Origin: Lepiota brunneoincarnata
Taxonomy: Eukaryota; Basidiomycota; Agaricomycetes; Agaricales; Agaricaceae
NCBI GenBank assembly: GCA_023014365.1
Contig: JAEBUN010000003.1
Location: 434,001 to 498,000, forward strand
Direction: 5' to 3'
Length of the DNA: 64,000 nt
Part shown: one piece after another, positions 31,001 through 41,990 of the stretch
Layout of the letters: each line of letters begins with the position of its first letter
How positions within the stretch are numbered: the stretch's first letter is position 1
Notes under the pieces: model-generated
What the model was told of the DNA's origin: nothing
What the model saw: only the letters and a program-made list of their open reading frames with translations
Databases searched by the model: none
Translations under genes and position numbers: made by a program

Positions 31001-31864
31001 CGCTCATTGGGACAAGCCCTCGACATGAAACTACACTTCACTTCGGGCTACCACCCAGAAGGCGACGGACAGACGGAACGCACCAACCAGACCCTGGAAC
31101 AATACCTCCGGGTCTACTGTAACTACCAACAGGACAATTGGTCCGAATTACTACCGCTAGCTGAGTTTGCTTACAACAACGCTCCTAGTGCCACCACCGG
31201 TATCTCCCCGTTCTTCGCTAATAAAGGATACCATCCAAACATCACAGTTCATCCTGAACGCGATCTCGCCTCCACTCGGGCCCGCCATTTTGCTGTTGAC
31301 CTCGACGACCTACATACCACCTTGAAGTCTGAAATAGTGCTAGCCCAGCAATGCTATCAGACCTCCACCGACGTCCGCCGACTCCCCGCCCCGGACTTCA
31401 AGGTCGGACAAAAGGTATTCGTGAAAGCCCAATTTTTCCGCACCACCCGTCCTTCCAAAAAACTCTCCGAAAAGTTCCTTGGACCTTACGAGATCATTGC
31501 CCAAGCAGGGACTCACTCCTTCACACTCCGACTTCCTGATTCCATGTGTGGAGTACACCCAGTCTTCCATGTTTCTATGCTTGAACCGGCCACACCTAAT
31601 ACCATACCAGCCCGATCGGACCCGCCACCTGCACCAGTTTCTATCGACGGCGAACCAGAATACGAGATCGCTCGCATCGTCGACTCAAAGATTGATCGGC
31701 GCCGCGCATGCAAACTCCTCTACAAAGTCATTTGGTTAGGTTATGAAGACACCGAAGAAGAGTCTTCGTGGTTACCGGCTACTGAGCTTGAACATGCCAT
31801 AGATTTAGTAGAGGCTTTCCATTCCTCTTACCCCGCTAAGCCTGGCCCCCTCCATTCACTCTGA
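28061..31864 (+). pseudogene. Family D Pol (protease-RT-RNase H-integrase-chromodomain), one in-frame stop
   Basis: The frame spans 1268 codons. Protease has ALVDSGSTHCFVD (codon ~84). RT has FVKKKDGSLHLCVDFRGLN and YLDD (~463). RNase H has KTDASDYALAAIL (~610) and ends KPDALTR, where a TGA at 30248-30250 (a former CGA) stops translation. The same frame continues with the HHCC domain (HFGQNKT..., CKSCVTC), catalytic residues in SMDFIEKLP, TSDRGSEF and QTERTNQ, and a chromodomain (~1200-1256, YKVIWLGYEDTEEESSW). All catalytic residues are intact, so only this stop and the gag stop separate it from a complete coding set. Confidence 0.94.
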
Positions 31865-31923
31865 ATTTTCCGCTGACCACCCACTACACCAAGAAACAAA
31901 AAAAATTTATTGGACAAGTACAA

Positions 31924-32676
31924 CTACCTGTCCGTATCGTTCCCAGAGGTGCGGGGCGGCGCCGCCGCATCCTCCATCATACCTCGCACCTCCTCTTCCG
32001 AAACGCCTCCGATGCTCTCCGACTCCTCCGACTCCTCCGTCTCCTCCGTCTCCGTAATACCCCTACTCGACCAGTTACCATCCACCTGCGCCTCCCAGCG
32101 CCGCAACTGTTCATAGCGGCCAGCCGTCAGCTCGACCTTGTCCACCCTCTCCCCCAATCGAGTGATGGCCTGTGCAAGCCGCACCTCCATGATATTGACC
32201 CGCTTGAGGGTCTTCTGGTGCCCTTCCTCGATAAGTCGCTTCAGCTCTACAGGATCATTTGGTCAGCAAACCTCGCAGTCAGAAACCCCTACTCACCTTC
32301 GAATTGGTGGTCCGGTATACCTCCGGCCCCGCTCGGCTCCGTCTCCTCTTGACCCCCGCACCGTTTCTTCATTTTGCTGCACCGACGGCAACTCCTGGTG
32401 TTACTAAAAAAAACTATCAGTATGTAGCCTGGAAACCCTCAAAATGACTTACCCGCCGGCGACCTCACACGGGACCTCGTCTCGCTGGCACCTCCAGCAG
32501 GAGTTCTCGCCCCTGAATACATTCGCATGGCCCCGTCGCGGGGCCGCCCTCGCCTTTGCCTTCCCCTTACCCTTACCCCCTGAATCCCCGGAGGCCTCCT
32601 CCTCCTCCTCCTCCTCATCTCTCGCCTCGTCCCTATCCGTGTATTCGGAATCCGACTCCTCCGTATCTATCTGCAT
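31924..32676 (-). CDS. Family D antisense accessory gene: spliced protein with paired CX2CX6C clusters
   Basis: It lies on the strand opposite to pol, between pol and the 3' LTR. Exons are 32676-32453, 32403-32297 and 32246-31924, with GTAAGT and GTGAGT donors, AG acceptors and phases that match, giving 217 residues without a stop. AATAAA follows the stop. After an acidic N-terminus and a basic GKGKGKAKARAAPRR segment come CWRCQRDEVPC and CRRCSKMKKRC, the second reached only after splicing. Each is CX2CX6C, together resembling a Zn2Cys6 binuclear cluster. A helical, probably coiled-coil region and an acidic tail follow. DNA binding is plausible. The ATG choice is uncertain because the frame is open further upstream. 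Confidence 0.75.
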
Positions 32677-32743
32677 CGGTTCTTCCGACGGACAGCTCGA
32701 CAAGGCCCCGGCCTAGACCGCCTTGGGCCTCAAGGCTCGGCCC

Positions 32744-32754
32744 TAAAGGGGGGG
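32744..32754 (+). promoter_or_regulatory. Family D polypurine tract
   Basis: TAAAGGGGGGG lies 3 bp before the 3' LTR. A second TAAAGGGGGGAAT run lies near 30266 inside pol, a possible central tract. Confidence 0.7.
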
Positions 32755-32757
32755 CAC

Positions 32758-33418
32758 TGTCATATCCATGCCAACTCAGAGTCTAATCATTTAAACTTCG
32801 GCTTCTCGACTCCACGTGTGTTCCACACAACAACCCTCTGCCCTCCGACTCGGCCCCGACCTGCTCCGACCGCAACCCACTGCCCCGATCACGCGACCAC
32901 CTCCACACGTGCCGTGGTCACCTGACCCTTGGTGTCTCATACCCCCGTCTCCATTTCCCGTCCGTAGTCAAGATACGTTATTAGTCTCCATACCTGTACC
33001 CGTTTCCATTCCATTCGTAATCCGTTCGTAATCCGTTTGTAACTAGATCAGTCTCCGCTTCACTCCGCACGTAGTCAGTACGAGTCATAGTTCATAAGGC
33101 CAGTAGTATATATACCGTAGGTACTTGGCTTGTACTCCTCAGTCTGATAATCGAATCGAGCAGCGGACCAGCTCCCTGTTCTCTACCCTCTCCTCTCTTC
33201 TGCCTCGTTCCGCTTCGGCCCTGACTTCCTGAAATACGGACTAGGACAGTAGGAGGGCACAGCACATACGCTGAGGCCGCAAGTCCAACCCCCCGCCCGA
33301 CGTACTCCGCCTCGGTCCCGAAGTCTACGTACTGACTTCGCCCTGTCCCCTGGTTACCTTATATCAAGGATACCACCCCAACCCTCCGCTTCGGTCCCGA
33401 CCCGCACCAGCTCTAACA
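32758..33418 (+). repeat. Family D 3' LTR
   Basis: 661 bp with the same ends as the 5' LTR. Differences such as TTTGGCCCCGAC versus TTCGGCCCTGAC are CpG transitions on one or other copy. Confidence 0.95.
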
Positions 33419-33423
33419 CTCTG

Positions 33424-36355
33424 GCTTCAACCAGGGTCTGGCGCGTGATGTGTATGATTTCGAATATGAGCTGGATCAAGCTCGGGAAGAGTACTTGGAT
33501 GAACAACAGGCTAAGCTTAGGGTTATAGAAGACCCAGCGTGCCCAGAAAACCACCGACAAGTACTAAACTTAATGACGGATGTCAGGCTAGTGCCAGATT
33601 TCGAAGAGGAAAAGTTGACCAAGATAGAGGAAGCATATGATGAATCGCGTAGGACAGATACAGTGCTGAAAAGGTAGAAACTTTTGTAGGTTTTAATATA
33701 GATAGTGGGCTTGTTTTCACTAAGCTTAGCCGCAATTTGATAAGCTTAAGCTAATACAAGTGTAATGAGATAGATAATGAACAGTTTCGTCTTTTAGGGT
33801 GTTCTGGGGGTGCGTTCTGACAGCAAAATTCAAGAGAGTAGTGTTTTTAGAGGTTAACGAACAGCCATTGAAGTTATCTTAGCTGTACGGTGCAACAATG
33901 AAAGGACAATCCCTGTCAATTCAAAGCGCTGGGTCTCTGGTCTCTGAACTCTGTTCTCTGTCTCTGTCTCTGTCTCTAGCACTCTGGAACTCTAAACTCT
34001 GAACTCTGGTCTCTGTCTCTGTCTCTGGGTTGGTTGACGACCGAAGAAATCACACTTAACGACGCACACTAAATAGCCCTCTGAAACTGTTCTTGATCAT
34101 GGCTTGCAGACTTGCGTGTGGAAGCAGGGGTGAGACCTCTTGCTTCTCCACAAACAAGTGCGACCGTATTTATACATATTGTTTAGATACATACGAGAGA
34201 TAGTAAATATGAAATAGAAAACAATAAGCTTAATTGTTACAGGCACTGTAGAACATTTTGGAAGGTTCGGCAGCATTTCTACCTCACCCTGGGTTATGGG
34301 TTTTTCTCTGATTAACAAATGGCAATCCAGCCAGACGTGTTCTGTGCTCGTCTGCATTATTCTGTGTCCACACGAGCGTGTTAAGTTTCTGGATCAATTA
34401 TGATCAGAATGTATAGCAGATGGACAATCCCTTAATCCGTTGTAATTAATCTCAGTTAAGCAGTATGCCGAAGTGCCAGGACCCACAAAGCACTTGTTAA
34501 TTATGAGTCTTTGATATTTCTAGGGTTTTGGGCATCGGGTATTGCCTCCCGAACGTTGGACATTCCGTTCCGTGGTCCGGTCATCATTATTAAACTTGCT
34601 ATAGACGTAATACGCCTGCGACAGCCGCTAGGTACATTCTTTTATGTTCAAACGCATTTGGGTTCATCAGAAAACTGCTCGTAAGGTCCCTTGATGCAAC
34701 CAGGGTATACTCGATAGGCTATGTAGAGTCCTGAATCCCTCCGGAGAGCGTTCTGATAGCTTGGTTCACTAAGCTTAGTGATAATGAACTGGTTTGAACA
34801 CGTCCGAGGCTCGAGTATCCCCAATTCGGTCGAACTGGCTACTATGGGATATAGTACCAATCCTCTATAGAGTTCTTTAATGATATAGCCAATGATTCTA
34901 TGTAGAGAATCATTCCGGAGTATGGAATTCATGTATAGGTGTGAAATTGGCGTATCAGCACGAATACAAGACGGAAGAATACCCAAAGTCAGGGAATTCC
35001 TGAAAACAGGGGGCAGTAGCGCAGCTGCAGGCTTGGATGAGCCGGATCTGCGTAAGCTTAAGTATATGGTGGAGCATTTCTTCTTGGATGAAGAGGGGAG
35101 ACTGTATAGGACGAGTCCTAGCGGTCAACATCAGCTAGTAGTGGATAAGGAGCAGCGTATGTATATGTTGCGAGCCAGCCACAACTTCCTAGGACACAGA
35201 GGAAAATACGCAACCACTAAGCTTATAATGCAGAGGTTCTGGTGGCCGGAAGTTGAAGGAGACGTAGCTTGGTATGTGCAATCATGCCATCTATGCCAGC
35301 AACAGCAAAAGGCAATCGTTGAGACGCCGCCAATAGTAACGCCCACACCATCGATATTCCAAGTGCTACATGTGGACACGCTACATATGACACCAAGTTC
35401 TAATGGGTGTAGCTACATTGTGCATGGAAGGTGTGGACTGTCATCCTGGATGGAGGCAAAAGCTTTGAGAAAAGAGAATGCTAGTTTGATTGCATAGTGG
35501 TTATTTGAAGATATCATTTGCCGATGGGGCTGTATAGTGAAGATTGTCACGGACAACGGTTCTCCATTTAAGAAAGCTGTTTGATGGCTGGAAGAAAAAT
35601 ATGGGATAAAAGGAGTAATGATATCTCCTTACAATTCCAAAGCGAACGGGATTATTGAAAGAGCCCACTGGGATGTGCGGCAAATGTTGTACAAAGCTAC
35701 AGATGGAGATGTCAAAAAGTGGTATTGGCACCTACCACACATTATGTGGGCAGATCGGATAACCATTAGAAAAGGAATGGGGTGTTCCCCATACTTTCTG
35801 GTAACCGGAGCGCACCCACCGCTACCTCTGGATGTCAAAGAGGCCACTTGGCTAGTACAACTACCAAATAAGTACTTAACCATGGCCGAGTTGATAGGAT
35901 ACCAAGCTCAGGCTTTGGCAAAACATGTTCGGCATGTTGAGGAGGTGCGTCAGCATGTTTCAGACACTAAGCTTAGCAATGCTTGGGAGATGGAACAACA
36001 AGCAGCGCATAAGATAAAAGATTATCGCTTTGGCCTGGGAGATTTAGTATTAGTGAGAAACACAGCTATAGAGAGCTCAGCAGACAGGAAGATGAAACCC
36101 AGGTATCTGGGACCCATGGTGGTCATATCTAGATCAAAGGGAGGATCATATATCCTGGCAGAGTTGGATGGCTCTGTATGGCAGAATAAAGTGGCAGCGT
36201 TCAGAGTAATTCCCTACTTAGCCAGAAAACATATGCCATTGCCACTGGAGTTACAAGAGTTGTTAGATCTGTTGCCAGAGGGACTGAAGACCCTGGAGGA
36301 GACTACTGAGGATGAGCCTAGTGACAGATGGGAGCCAGAAGAGTTGGAGGGATAG
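33424..36355 (+). pseudogene. Family B pol: integrase (copy B), interrupted by a solo B LTR
   Basis: The frame broken by element D resumes with FNQGLARDVYDFEYELDQ, is cut at 33666 by the LTR and resumes at 34958. The zinc domain has HNFLGHRGKY and CHLCQQ. Catalytic residues are in VLHVDTLHM, VTDNGSPFKKA and SKANGIIER. Stops lie at 35495 (CAG to TAG) and 35581 (TGG to TGA). The last frame (35618-36355) ends with a GPM-type region and an acidic tail, and has no chromodomain. The chain identity is certain from copy C. Confidence 0.88.
33667..34957 (-). repeat. Solo LTR of family B inside family B integrase
   Basis: 1291 bp, inverted relative to its host. Flanks are GTGC (33663-33666) and GCAC (34958-34961); the empty site in copy C reads GCGC. 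So the duplication is 4 bp and each copy has lost the CpG in a different way. Four TAAGCTTA palindromes are present. Confidence 0.92.
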
Positions 36356-36429
36356 AAAAAACCTGATATTGTGGACAGAACTATCTACTTATCGAAGGAA
36401 AACTATCCTGGGGACTGTAAAAGTGTTAA

Positions 36430-37780
36430 GCTTAAGCGGGGGAGGACTTGTCCAAGTCGGAAAGGTTGCGCAAAAGGCTTTTGAGATGGATGCGCTCTTG
36501 AATGAGGAATTGGAACCTCTTTAAGTTGGCTTCGAGCAAGGGAATAGCATCGATGAAGTCCCGGCTGAGCGAATTGAGGTTGCATTTGACTGACCAAGCA
36601 TCATCACCGCAAGATTCAGATTTGTACTCATCACAAGAGTGAGACAGGAGGTTTTGGAGTTCCTGGAGCAAATGAGCTGCCTGGGAGAAGTGTCAGGACT
36701 GTTAAGCTTAGCGAAGAGAAGTGAGAAATTGCCCACCAGATAAGCCTGCAAAGGTGTGCTCATCGGAAGTAAACTTGGTACGGGCACACTTGGCAATATT
36801 GGCGTTGGCTTTGGCTAGAACCTGTTCAGCCCAGGCATAACAGCAGTGTTTAGTGTTCATATTGGGAACTTGACAATAGGGAAGAAGACGGACGGTGCCT
36901 TTAGATGAGGAGGACTTTTTGACGGCCTCCTAGCAAAGGATGAAGTCAGAATCAGTGGTTAGGGGGAGTAGAGCTGGTGCACCACGTCGGAGGTAGACAA
37001 ACGACGCTTGCAATAAGGCAAGACTACATGAACCTCTTCGACAATAGCTTGAGAGACCTCCTCATCGACCATCATGTCCTGGAGGCAAGCAATTATCTCA
37101 GCCAATGTAATAGGTTGAGAAGCAGCTATATTACCATGTCAGCACCGGTTGCTCGGGAGTTGGAAGCACTGGTCATACTCTCAGCAAGCTTGGTATCGGT
37201 GTCTACCACAACAGCAGCAGAGACAGGGGCCTTGCGACCTTTGCGAGGCTAAGCTTATACATGAGGAGATGATTGGAGCCAAAAGAACGCTAAGCTTACG
37301 CGTTTGGGGACAGTAGAGCCTTCGGCAACGTTGGAGGAAGTAGAGCCAGTCGTGGACGATGGGTTCTGAGCCTCTTTGGTCCTGGATTTGTGGGATTCTT
37401 CAGAACGAACGCGATTAATGTGGCTACAGCATTCAGAGAGTGCCTTATAGATCGTGGGCATCTCACAAGATGAATGGTAGTTGTTTTGGTAAATTTTGTA
37501 GAGCTTGCGGATACAGAAGACGTAGTCCTGGTTGACATGAAGCTTGATAGCCTCATTATCCTCTGATAACGCTTCAATATAAGCAGACTAGAAATGATTT
37601 AGAAATGGCGAGAGAAGCATGGAAAGAGTAGACATACCCCAGGGGTGTCGAACGCAAGGAGAGCCTTCTCGACGAGGGGACGAGCGACTTGGCCGTTTTG
37701 CAGGCGCTGAAGATGACCTTTGACGTTGCTGATGAGATCGTCGAGCTCGACCTAGAGATGGGGGATAGAAGAAGCCATTT
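36430..37780 (-). pseudogene. Antisense gene 2, copy in element B
   Basis: Mirror of 41991-43350. On the minus strand it starts MASSIPHL and meets TAG in the ninth codon (CAG in C). Exons with ALLAFDTPG, the LHVNQDYVFRIRKLYKIYQN region and an SHDVDEYKSE-like C-terminal part are recognisable. An intron keeps the donor GTAAGC at 37295-37290 and acceptor CTTAG, both within TAAGCTTA palindromes. No known domain was recognised. The copy is inactive, but its splice donor is intact where C's is lost, so the two copies are complementary evidence for one ancestral gene. Confidence 0.6.
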
Positions 37781-38428
37781 TCTTGCGAAGAGTGTCTGCT
37801 AGAATGAGGCGTCGCTCCCTCGCTTTTATAAGAAAAGGCCGTAGGCAGTGATGACAAATCATAACAAGTGGATGAAGAGCACCCTCCACCCTAAGCTTAT
37901 GACCTGAGGGGCCTAGGAAACCTGTAATCTTGAGTAGCCAGCCTTTGACAGACTTGCTGAACCACAGTTGCCTTATTAGGTAACATGTTGCCAGGGTCTC
38001 GCGGTTATCAGTGTGCACAGGGATGCTGATGGAATGGTGAGGGCACCGATTTCAATTTGGCTAGGGGGAGATAGGTCCCAAGGGGCGCTTCAGTTTGACA
38101 GTTTGACGCAAGCTTTTTCATGAAGAGCTTTTTTGAACATCATGGACAGGCTGGTTCGGGCTTGTAAGTAAACTGGAGCGGATGAGCTGGGTCGCTATGC
38201 ATTGCGGATCACGGCGTTTTGAGGGGCAATAGGCATCGCAGAAGTGTCAGAGAAATATCTAATGAGCGTATAAGTGGCTGGAAGCCTTAGCTTAGCTCAG
38301 GGTCTTCAAAAAGGCCTCAAGCTTAACTCAGAAAGATACCAAGAGACAAGAATCTGTAATTATGAATGTATCTACAAGACAAAATAGGATGTTACATTCA
38401 AGAGATAAAGGTATAAAAAGGGGAGCAG
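37781..38428. other. Spacer between the antisense genes in element B
   Basis: No gene recognised. It mirrors 41305-41990. It contains one TAAGCTTA (37892) and presumably the promoter of antisense gene 2 and the 3' end signals of gene 1. Confidence 0.5.
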
Positions 38429-39154
38429 CTAGTTTAAGTCCTCCAAGATAGCCTCCAGATCCTGAGTCATCGGGAAAGTGAGGAAGAGAAGTGATTTGAG
38501 CTCCTCGAATTCTTTGTATGTTGGGACTCCCCGGAAAGTTGTTGGCAAACTCAAAGAACGCCTTGACATCTTCAATGGAGTTAGCCATCCCCATCTCGAC
38601 GAATGCCACGTTGTTACCATCCAAGGCAGTCCTGGTAGCTTGCATCTCCTGGACAAATTGGTAAACTACACAGTGGTGGTGAAACGCCGAAGCCTCGTAA
38701 GCGATGCGGTTCGCCTCCAGGCTGACCAAGCTAGAGGACACAACACGTGCAAAAGTGGCCAGATCTAGAAAATAAAGAGAATAAGAAAGGAGAAAAATAG
38801 TGAACAAAGAAACTTACGGTATTCACTGGTCAGTGAAGACATGACTAGGGTGTTTGCAACGCCAGCCGAGACTTGCAGATGGTCTGCGAAGGTGCAGGGG
38901 TAATTATAGAGGTCGCAGCTGTGACACTTCTTACCCTTGCCCAGAGGCTCACACTCCAACTTACAAGCAGCGCAGGAAGGACACCAAGACCGAGGTGGCA
39001 CGTACTGGGGTAGATGTCAAAACCTTCAGTAAGGAAACACGAAAAAACTTGGAGAACGTACCGAAAGCTGGCTAGCTGCCAGCAGCCTAGGAAAGTCCTC
39101 ACAAAAGAGCAAGTCTGGGTGGTGGTATCCATGGTCCTGAATAATGGCAGCCTC
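38429..39154 (-). pseudogene. Antisense gene 1, 3' part, copy in element B
   Basis: Only the last three exons remain. They include CPSCAACKLEC and CHSCDLYNYPC, both CX2CX6C, so the full paired cluster is kept here, and the C-terminal VYQFVQEMQATRTAL...MTQDLEAILEDLN. Homology to the C copy stops at 39154, opposite 40579 in C, within exon 4. A frameshift near 38515 follows the FANNFPG block. Truncation by the tail-to-tail junction removed the promoter and exons 1-3. Confidence 0.65.
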
Positions 39155-39277
39155 AATCTTGTTATTGGGCCTTTTAAATGTCCCAAGGTCTCGTTTCATC
39201 CCTTTCGTTCTCCCTCTCACTTCTTACTCGTCTATCCTGCTCGCATACTCACTTTTTAACGCCCACTTCTATCAACA

Positions 39278-41304
39278 ATGGACAGAAACATGCGCAGCAG
39301 CAAACGTGCTCGCTACAAGGAGGACTCGGACTCTTCTTCCAGTAAGTAGAGTTTGAGTTACAGTTTTCTCTGTTATCTTAACACTGTTTTCAGGCTACCC
39401 TTGGCCGAGCAATGCCTCAACGGCTTCCCAAGGTGCACCTTCATCATTGATCGTGCAACATAAGTCGCGTTTTCCCCTGTTCTCATTGTCTTTACTTATG
39501 TTTTCTCTACTTTTAGGTCTCACTATTTGCCTCCCGGCGTGTCGCAACCTCCTACCTCAATGGGAACCACCAGCACCACGTACTAGGAGAGCTAGAGGAG
39601 GGCGAGGAGCTCAAGGAGCTTGCGGAAATCGTCAGGTGGGTGTGGCAAGGACCCCTCCTCCACTGTACTCTCCGCCTCGCACACCAACTCCTCCACCAGC
39701 CTCTCCCTTGTCCACTCCAGTGCCAAGACATGTGATTTCCATCACGTCATTGTGCAATCCAACCAACAAGCACTCTGCCAGATTTTCCGCAGAACCCTCA
39801 TCAGGTATCCCTGTTGGCGGGCCCTCTGGTGGATTGTCCACAGAGGCCTTGTCAAGTTTAATGTCGCTGCCCCCTCTTGCCATCTCTCTGTGCTCCCTTG
39901 ACGGTGAAGGCTTGCTGGTGCTCCCTCCCCTAATTGCATCAGGTTCAGAGGTGCCGGGCCCTTCAACAAATCACCCCTCCTCTCCTGTAGCCTCTTCGAC
40001 TGTTTCAACATGTAAGCTTAGTCTTTTACAAGGTATATTTGTCCTTTCTGCTAACTTCCGCTTTAGCGCATATCCCAGCTGCCCTTAAAGGCAAACAGAA
40101 GGCGAAACCATCAACGCCGCCCCCTACGCCTCTGTTCTTGGCAAATTCAAACTTGCCATCGCATTCTCCAGTCCCTGAGGTCTCTCAAGCCGACCTCTTT
40201 AAAATCTTTAGCTGGTCCTTGTCTCTAGATGGGCAACATGTGCTGGCTTTGCCTAGGTGCCCAACACCATCACCACCTCACTTGGCTGGCATTCCAGTTG
40301 AGCCTCCCTCAAGGGCCATGGAGATTTCTCCTTCTCCAGATTTGGAACTTCTCCTGGAGCCATCTCCCATTCCCCAGGAGCTGGCGTTTGTTTTTCAAGA
40401 CTCGCTTTTGGCTTCACCATCTCCTGTCCCTTCTCATTCTCTTAGCCCGGTGGTTCTGGAGATCCCTCAAGAGTCTCCTCATGCTGGCCCATCACGTCAA
40501 AAGCACATCCTTTCATCCAAGAAGAGTTCCAACATGCAGACAAAGAAATACGTTCCCCGGGCTTGCGTTCGGCGCTCTGAGGCTGAAATTATTCGGGACC
40601 ATGGATACCGGCACCCAGTCCCGCTCTTTTGTGAGGACTTTCCTAGGCTGCTGGCAGCTAGCCAGCTTTCGGTACGTTCTCCAAGTTTTCTCGTGGTTCC
40701 TTACTGACGGCTTTGACATCTGCTCCAGTACGTGCCACCTCGGTCTCAGTGTCCTTCTTGCGCTGCTCGTAAGTTGGAGTGTGAGCCTCTGGGCAAGGGT
40801 AAGAAGTATCGCAGCTGCGACTTGTACAACTACCCTTGTACCTTTGCGGACCATCCCCGGGTTTCGGCCGGCGTTGCGAACGCCCTGGTCACATCCTCAC
40901 TGACCAGTGAATACTGTAAGTTTCTCTGTTCACTATTTTTCCCTTTTCTTATTCTCTTTATTTTTCTAGATCTGGCCGCGTTTGCGTGTGTTGTATCCTC
41001 TAGCTTGGTCAGCCTGGAGGTGAACCGCGTCGCTTACGAGGCTTCAGCGTTTCACCACCGCCATGTAGTTTACCAATTCGTCCAGGAGATGCAAGCTACC
41101 AGGACTGCCTTGGACAGTAACGACGTGGCCTTTGTAGAGATGGGTATGGCCGACTCCCTTGAAGACGTCCGGGCATTCTTTGAGTTTGCCAACAACTTTC
41201 CGGGGGTCCCGACATACAAGGAATTCGAGGAGCTCAAATCGCTTCTCTTCCTCCCTTTCCCGATGACTCAGGATCCGGAGTCTGTTCTAGAAGACCTTGA
41301 GTGA
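39278..41304 (+). CDS. Antisense gene 1 of element C: six-exon protein with paired cysteine cluster
   Basis: Exons by splice consensus: 39278-39341, 39394-~39453, ~39520-40011, 40067-40671, 40729-40915, 40970-41304. Donors include GTAAGT, GTAAGC and GTACGT. The donor of intron 2 appears decayed (CATAAGT where CGTAAGT is expected). A short basic N-terminus leads to a long Pro/Ser-rich region, then CPSCAARKLEC and YRSCDLYNYPC; copy B has Cys instead of Tyr, giving CX2CX6C twice. A helical C-terminus (VYQFVQEMQATRTALDSN) follows. The gene runs against pol. The cluster resembles Zn2Cys6 DNA-binding domains. Function is inferred only. TAAGCTTA forms the donor of intron 3. Confidence 0.65.
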
Positions 41305-41990
41305 TCTCTGCACCTAGTTTACTTCTTGGATGTAGTATATAATCTTGTCATGTATATACATCCCAATAGTCATCTTGTTGTTCCTTGTCTCCTACTGAGT
41401 TAAGCTAAACTGTTTCTGACTTTCTTGTCATCTCCTAAAGCTAAGCTAAAGACCTCCTGGGAGACTCCTAAGCTAGTTTAGGTTGCCAGTCACTTATATA
41501 CTCATTATATGCCTCTCTGATCTATCAGTGATGTTTATTGACATCTCAGCGCACCATGACCCGCAACGCGTAGTGACCCAGTCATCCGTTCTGGGTTTCT
41601 TACAAGCCTGGACCCAAACCAGCCTGTACACGGTGTTTGCTGCGAAAAAGGTCATGTCAAACAAAACTGAAGTGCCACTTGCGCCACTTGGGGCCCATCT
41701 CCCCCTAGCCAAATGGAAATTGGTGCCCTCACCATTCCATCAGAATCCCTGTGCACACTGATAACCACGAGACCCTGGCGACATGTTACCTAATAAGGCA
41801 ACCGTGGTTCAGCTAGTCTGTCAAAGGCTGGCTACTCAAGATTACAGGTTTCCTAGGCCTCTTAGGTCATAAGCTTAGGGTGGAGGGTGCTTTTCATCCC
41901 CTCGTCATGATTCAACATCACTGCCCCCAGCCTTTTCTTATAAAAGTGAGGGAGTGATGCCTCATTCTAGCAGACATTCTTCGTAAGAAA
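41305..41990. other. Spacer between the antisense genes in element C
   Basis: No gene recognised. It should contain the end signals of antisense gene 1 and the promoter of antisense gene 2. One TAAGCTTA lies at 41870. It mirrors 37781-38428. Confidence 0.5.

Larger units (their letters stand above)
25950..33418 (+). mobile_element. Family D chromodomain element, full length, nearly intact
   Basis: Two 661-bp LTRs flank 6.15 kb of internal sequence. The 5-bp duplication CTCTG lies at 25945-25949 and 33419-33423, and the inverted copy C shows the empty site. LTRs differ at about 15 positions by eye, nearly all transitions. gag and pol each carry one in-frame TGA and no frameshift was seen. It is GC-richer than its host element. 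It is among the youngest insertions in the window. Confidence 0.96.
18998..39154 (+). mobile_element. Family B long-LTR Ty3/gypsy element, 3' end lost at a tail-to-tail junction
   Basis: After the 5' LTR come gag, protease, RT/RNase H and integrase without a chromodomain, then two genes on the opposite strand. Insertions are a solo E LTR (22857-23242), element D (25950-33418) and a solo B LTR (33667-34957). Homology to the inverted copy C ends at 39154, inside antisense gene 1, so the B 3' LTR is absent. RT, with YIDD and the SSYRSRWFCV motif, belongs to a basidiomycete lineage clearly distinct from the chromodomain families here. Confidence 0.88.

Noticed and set aside
36427..36445. Purine-rich run AAGCGGGGGAGGA after integrase of element B as polypurine tract with a 3' LTR boundary
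   Set aside because: No TGATACG LTR start follows; instead homology with copy C continues into the antisense genes. The run is broken in C.
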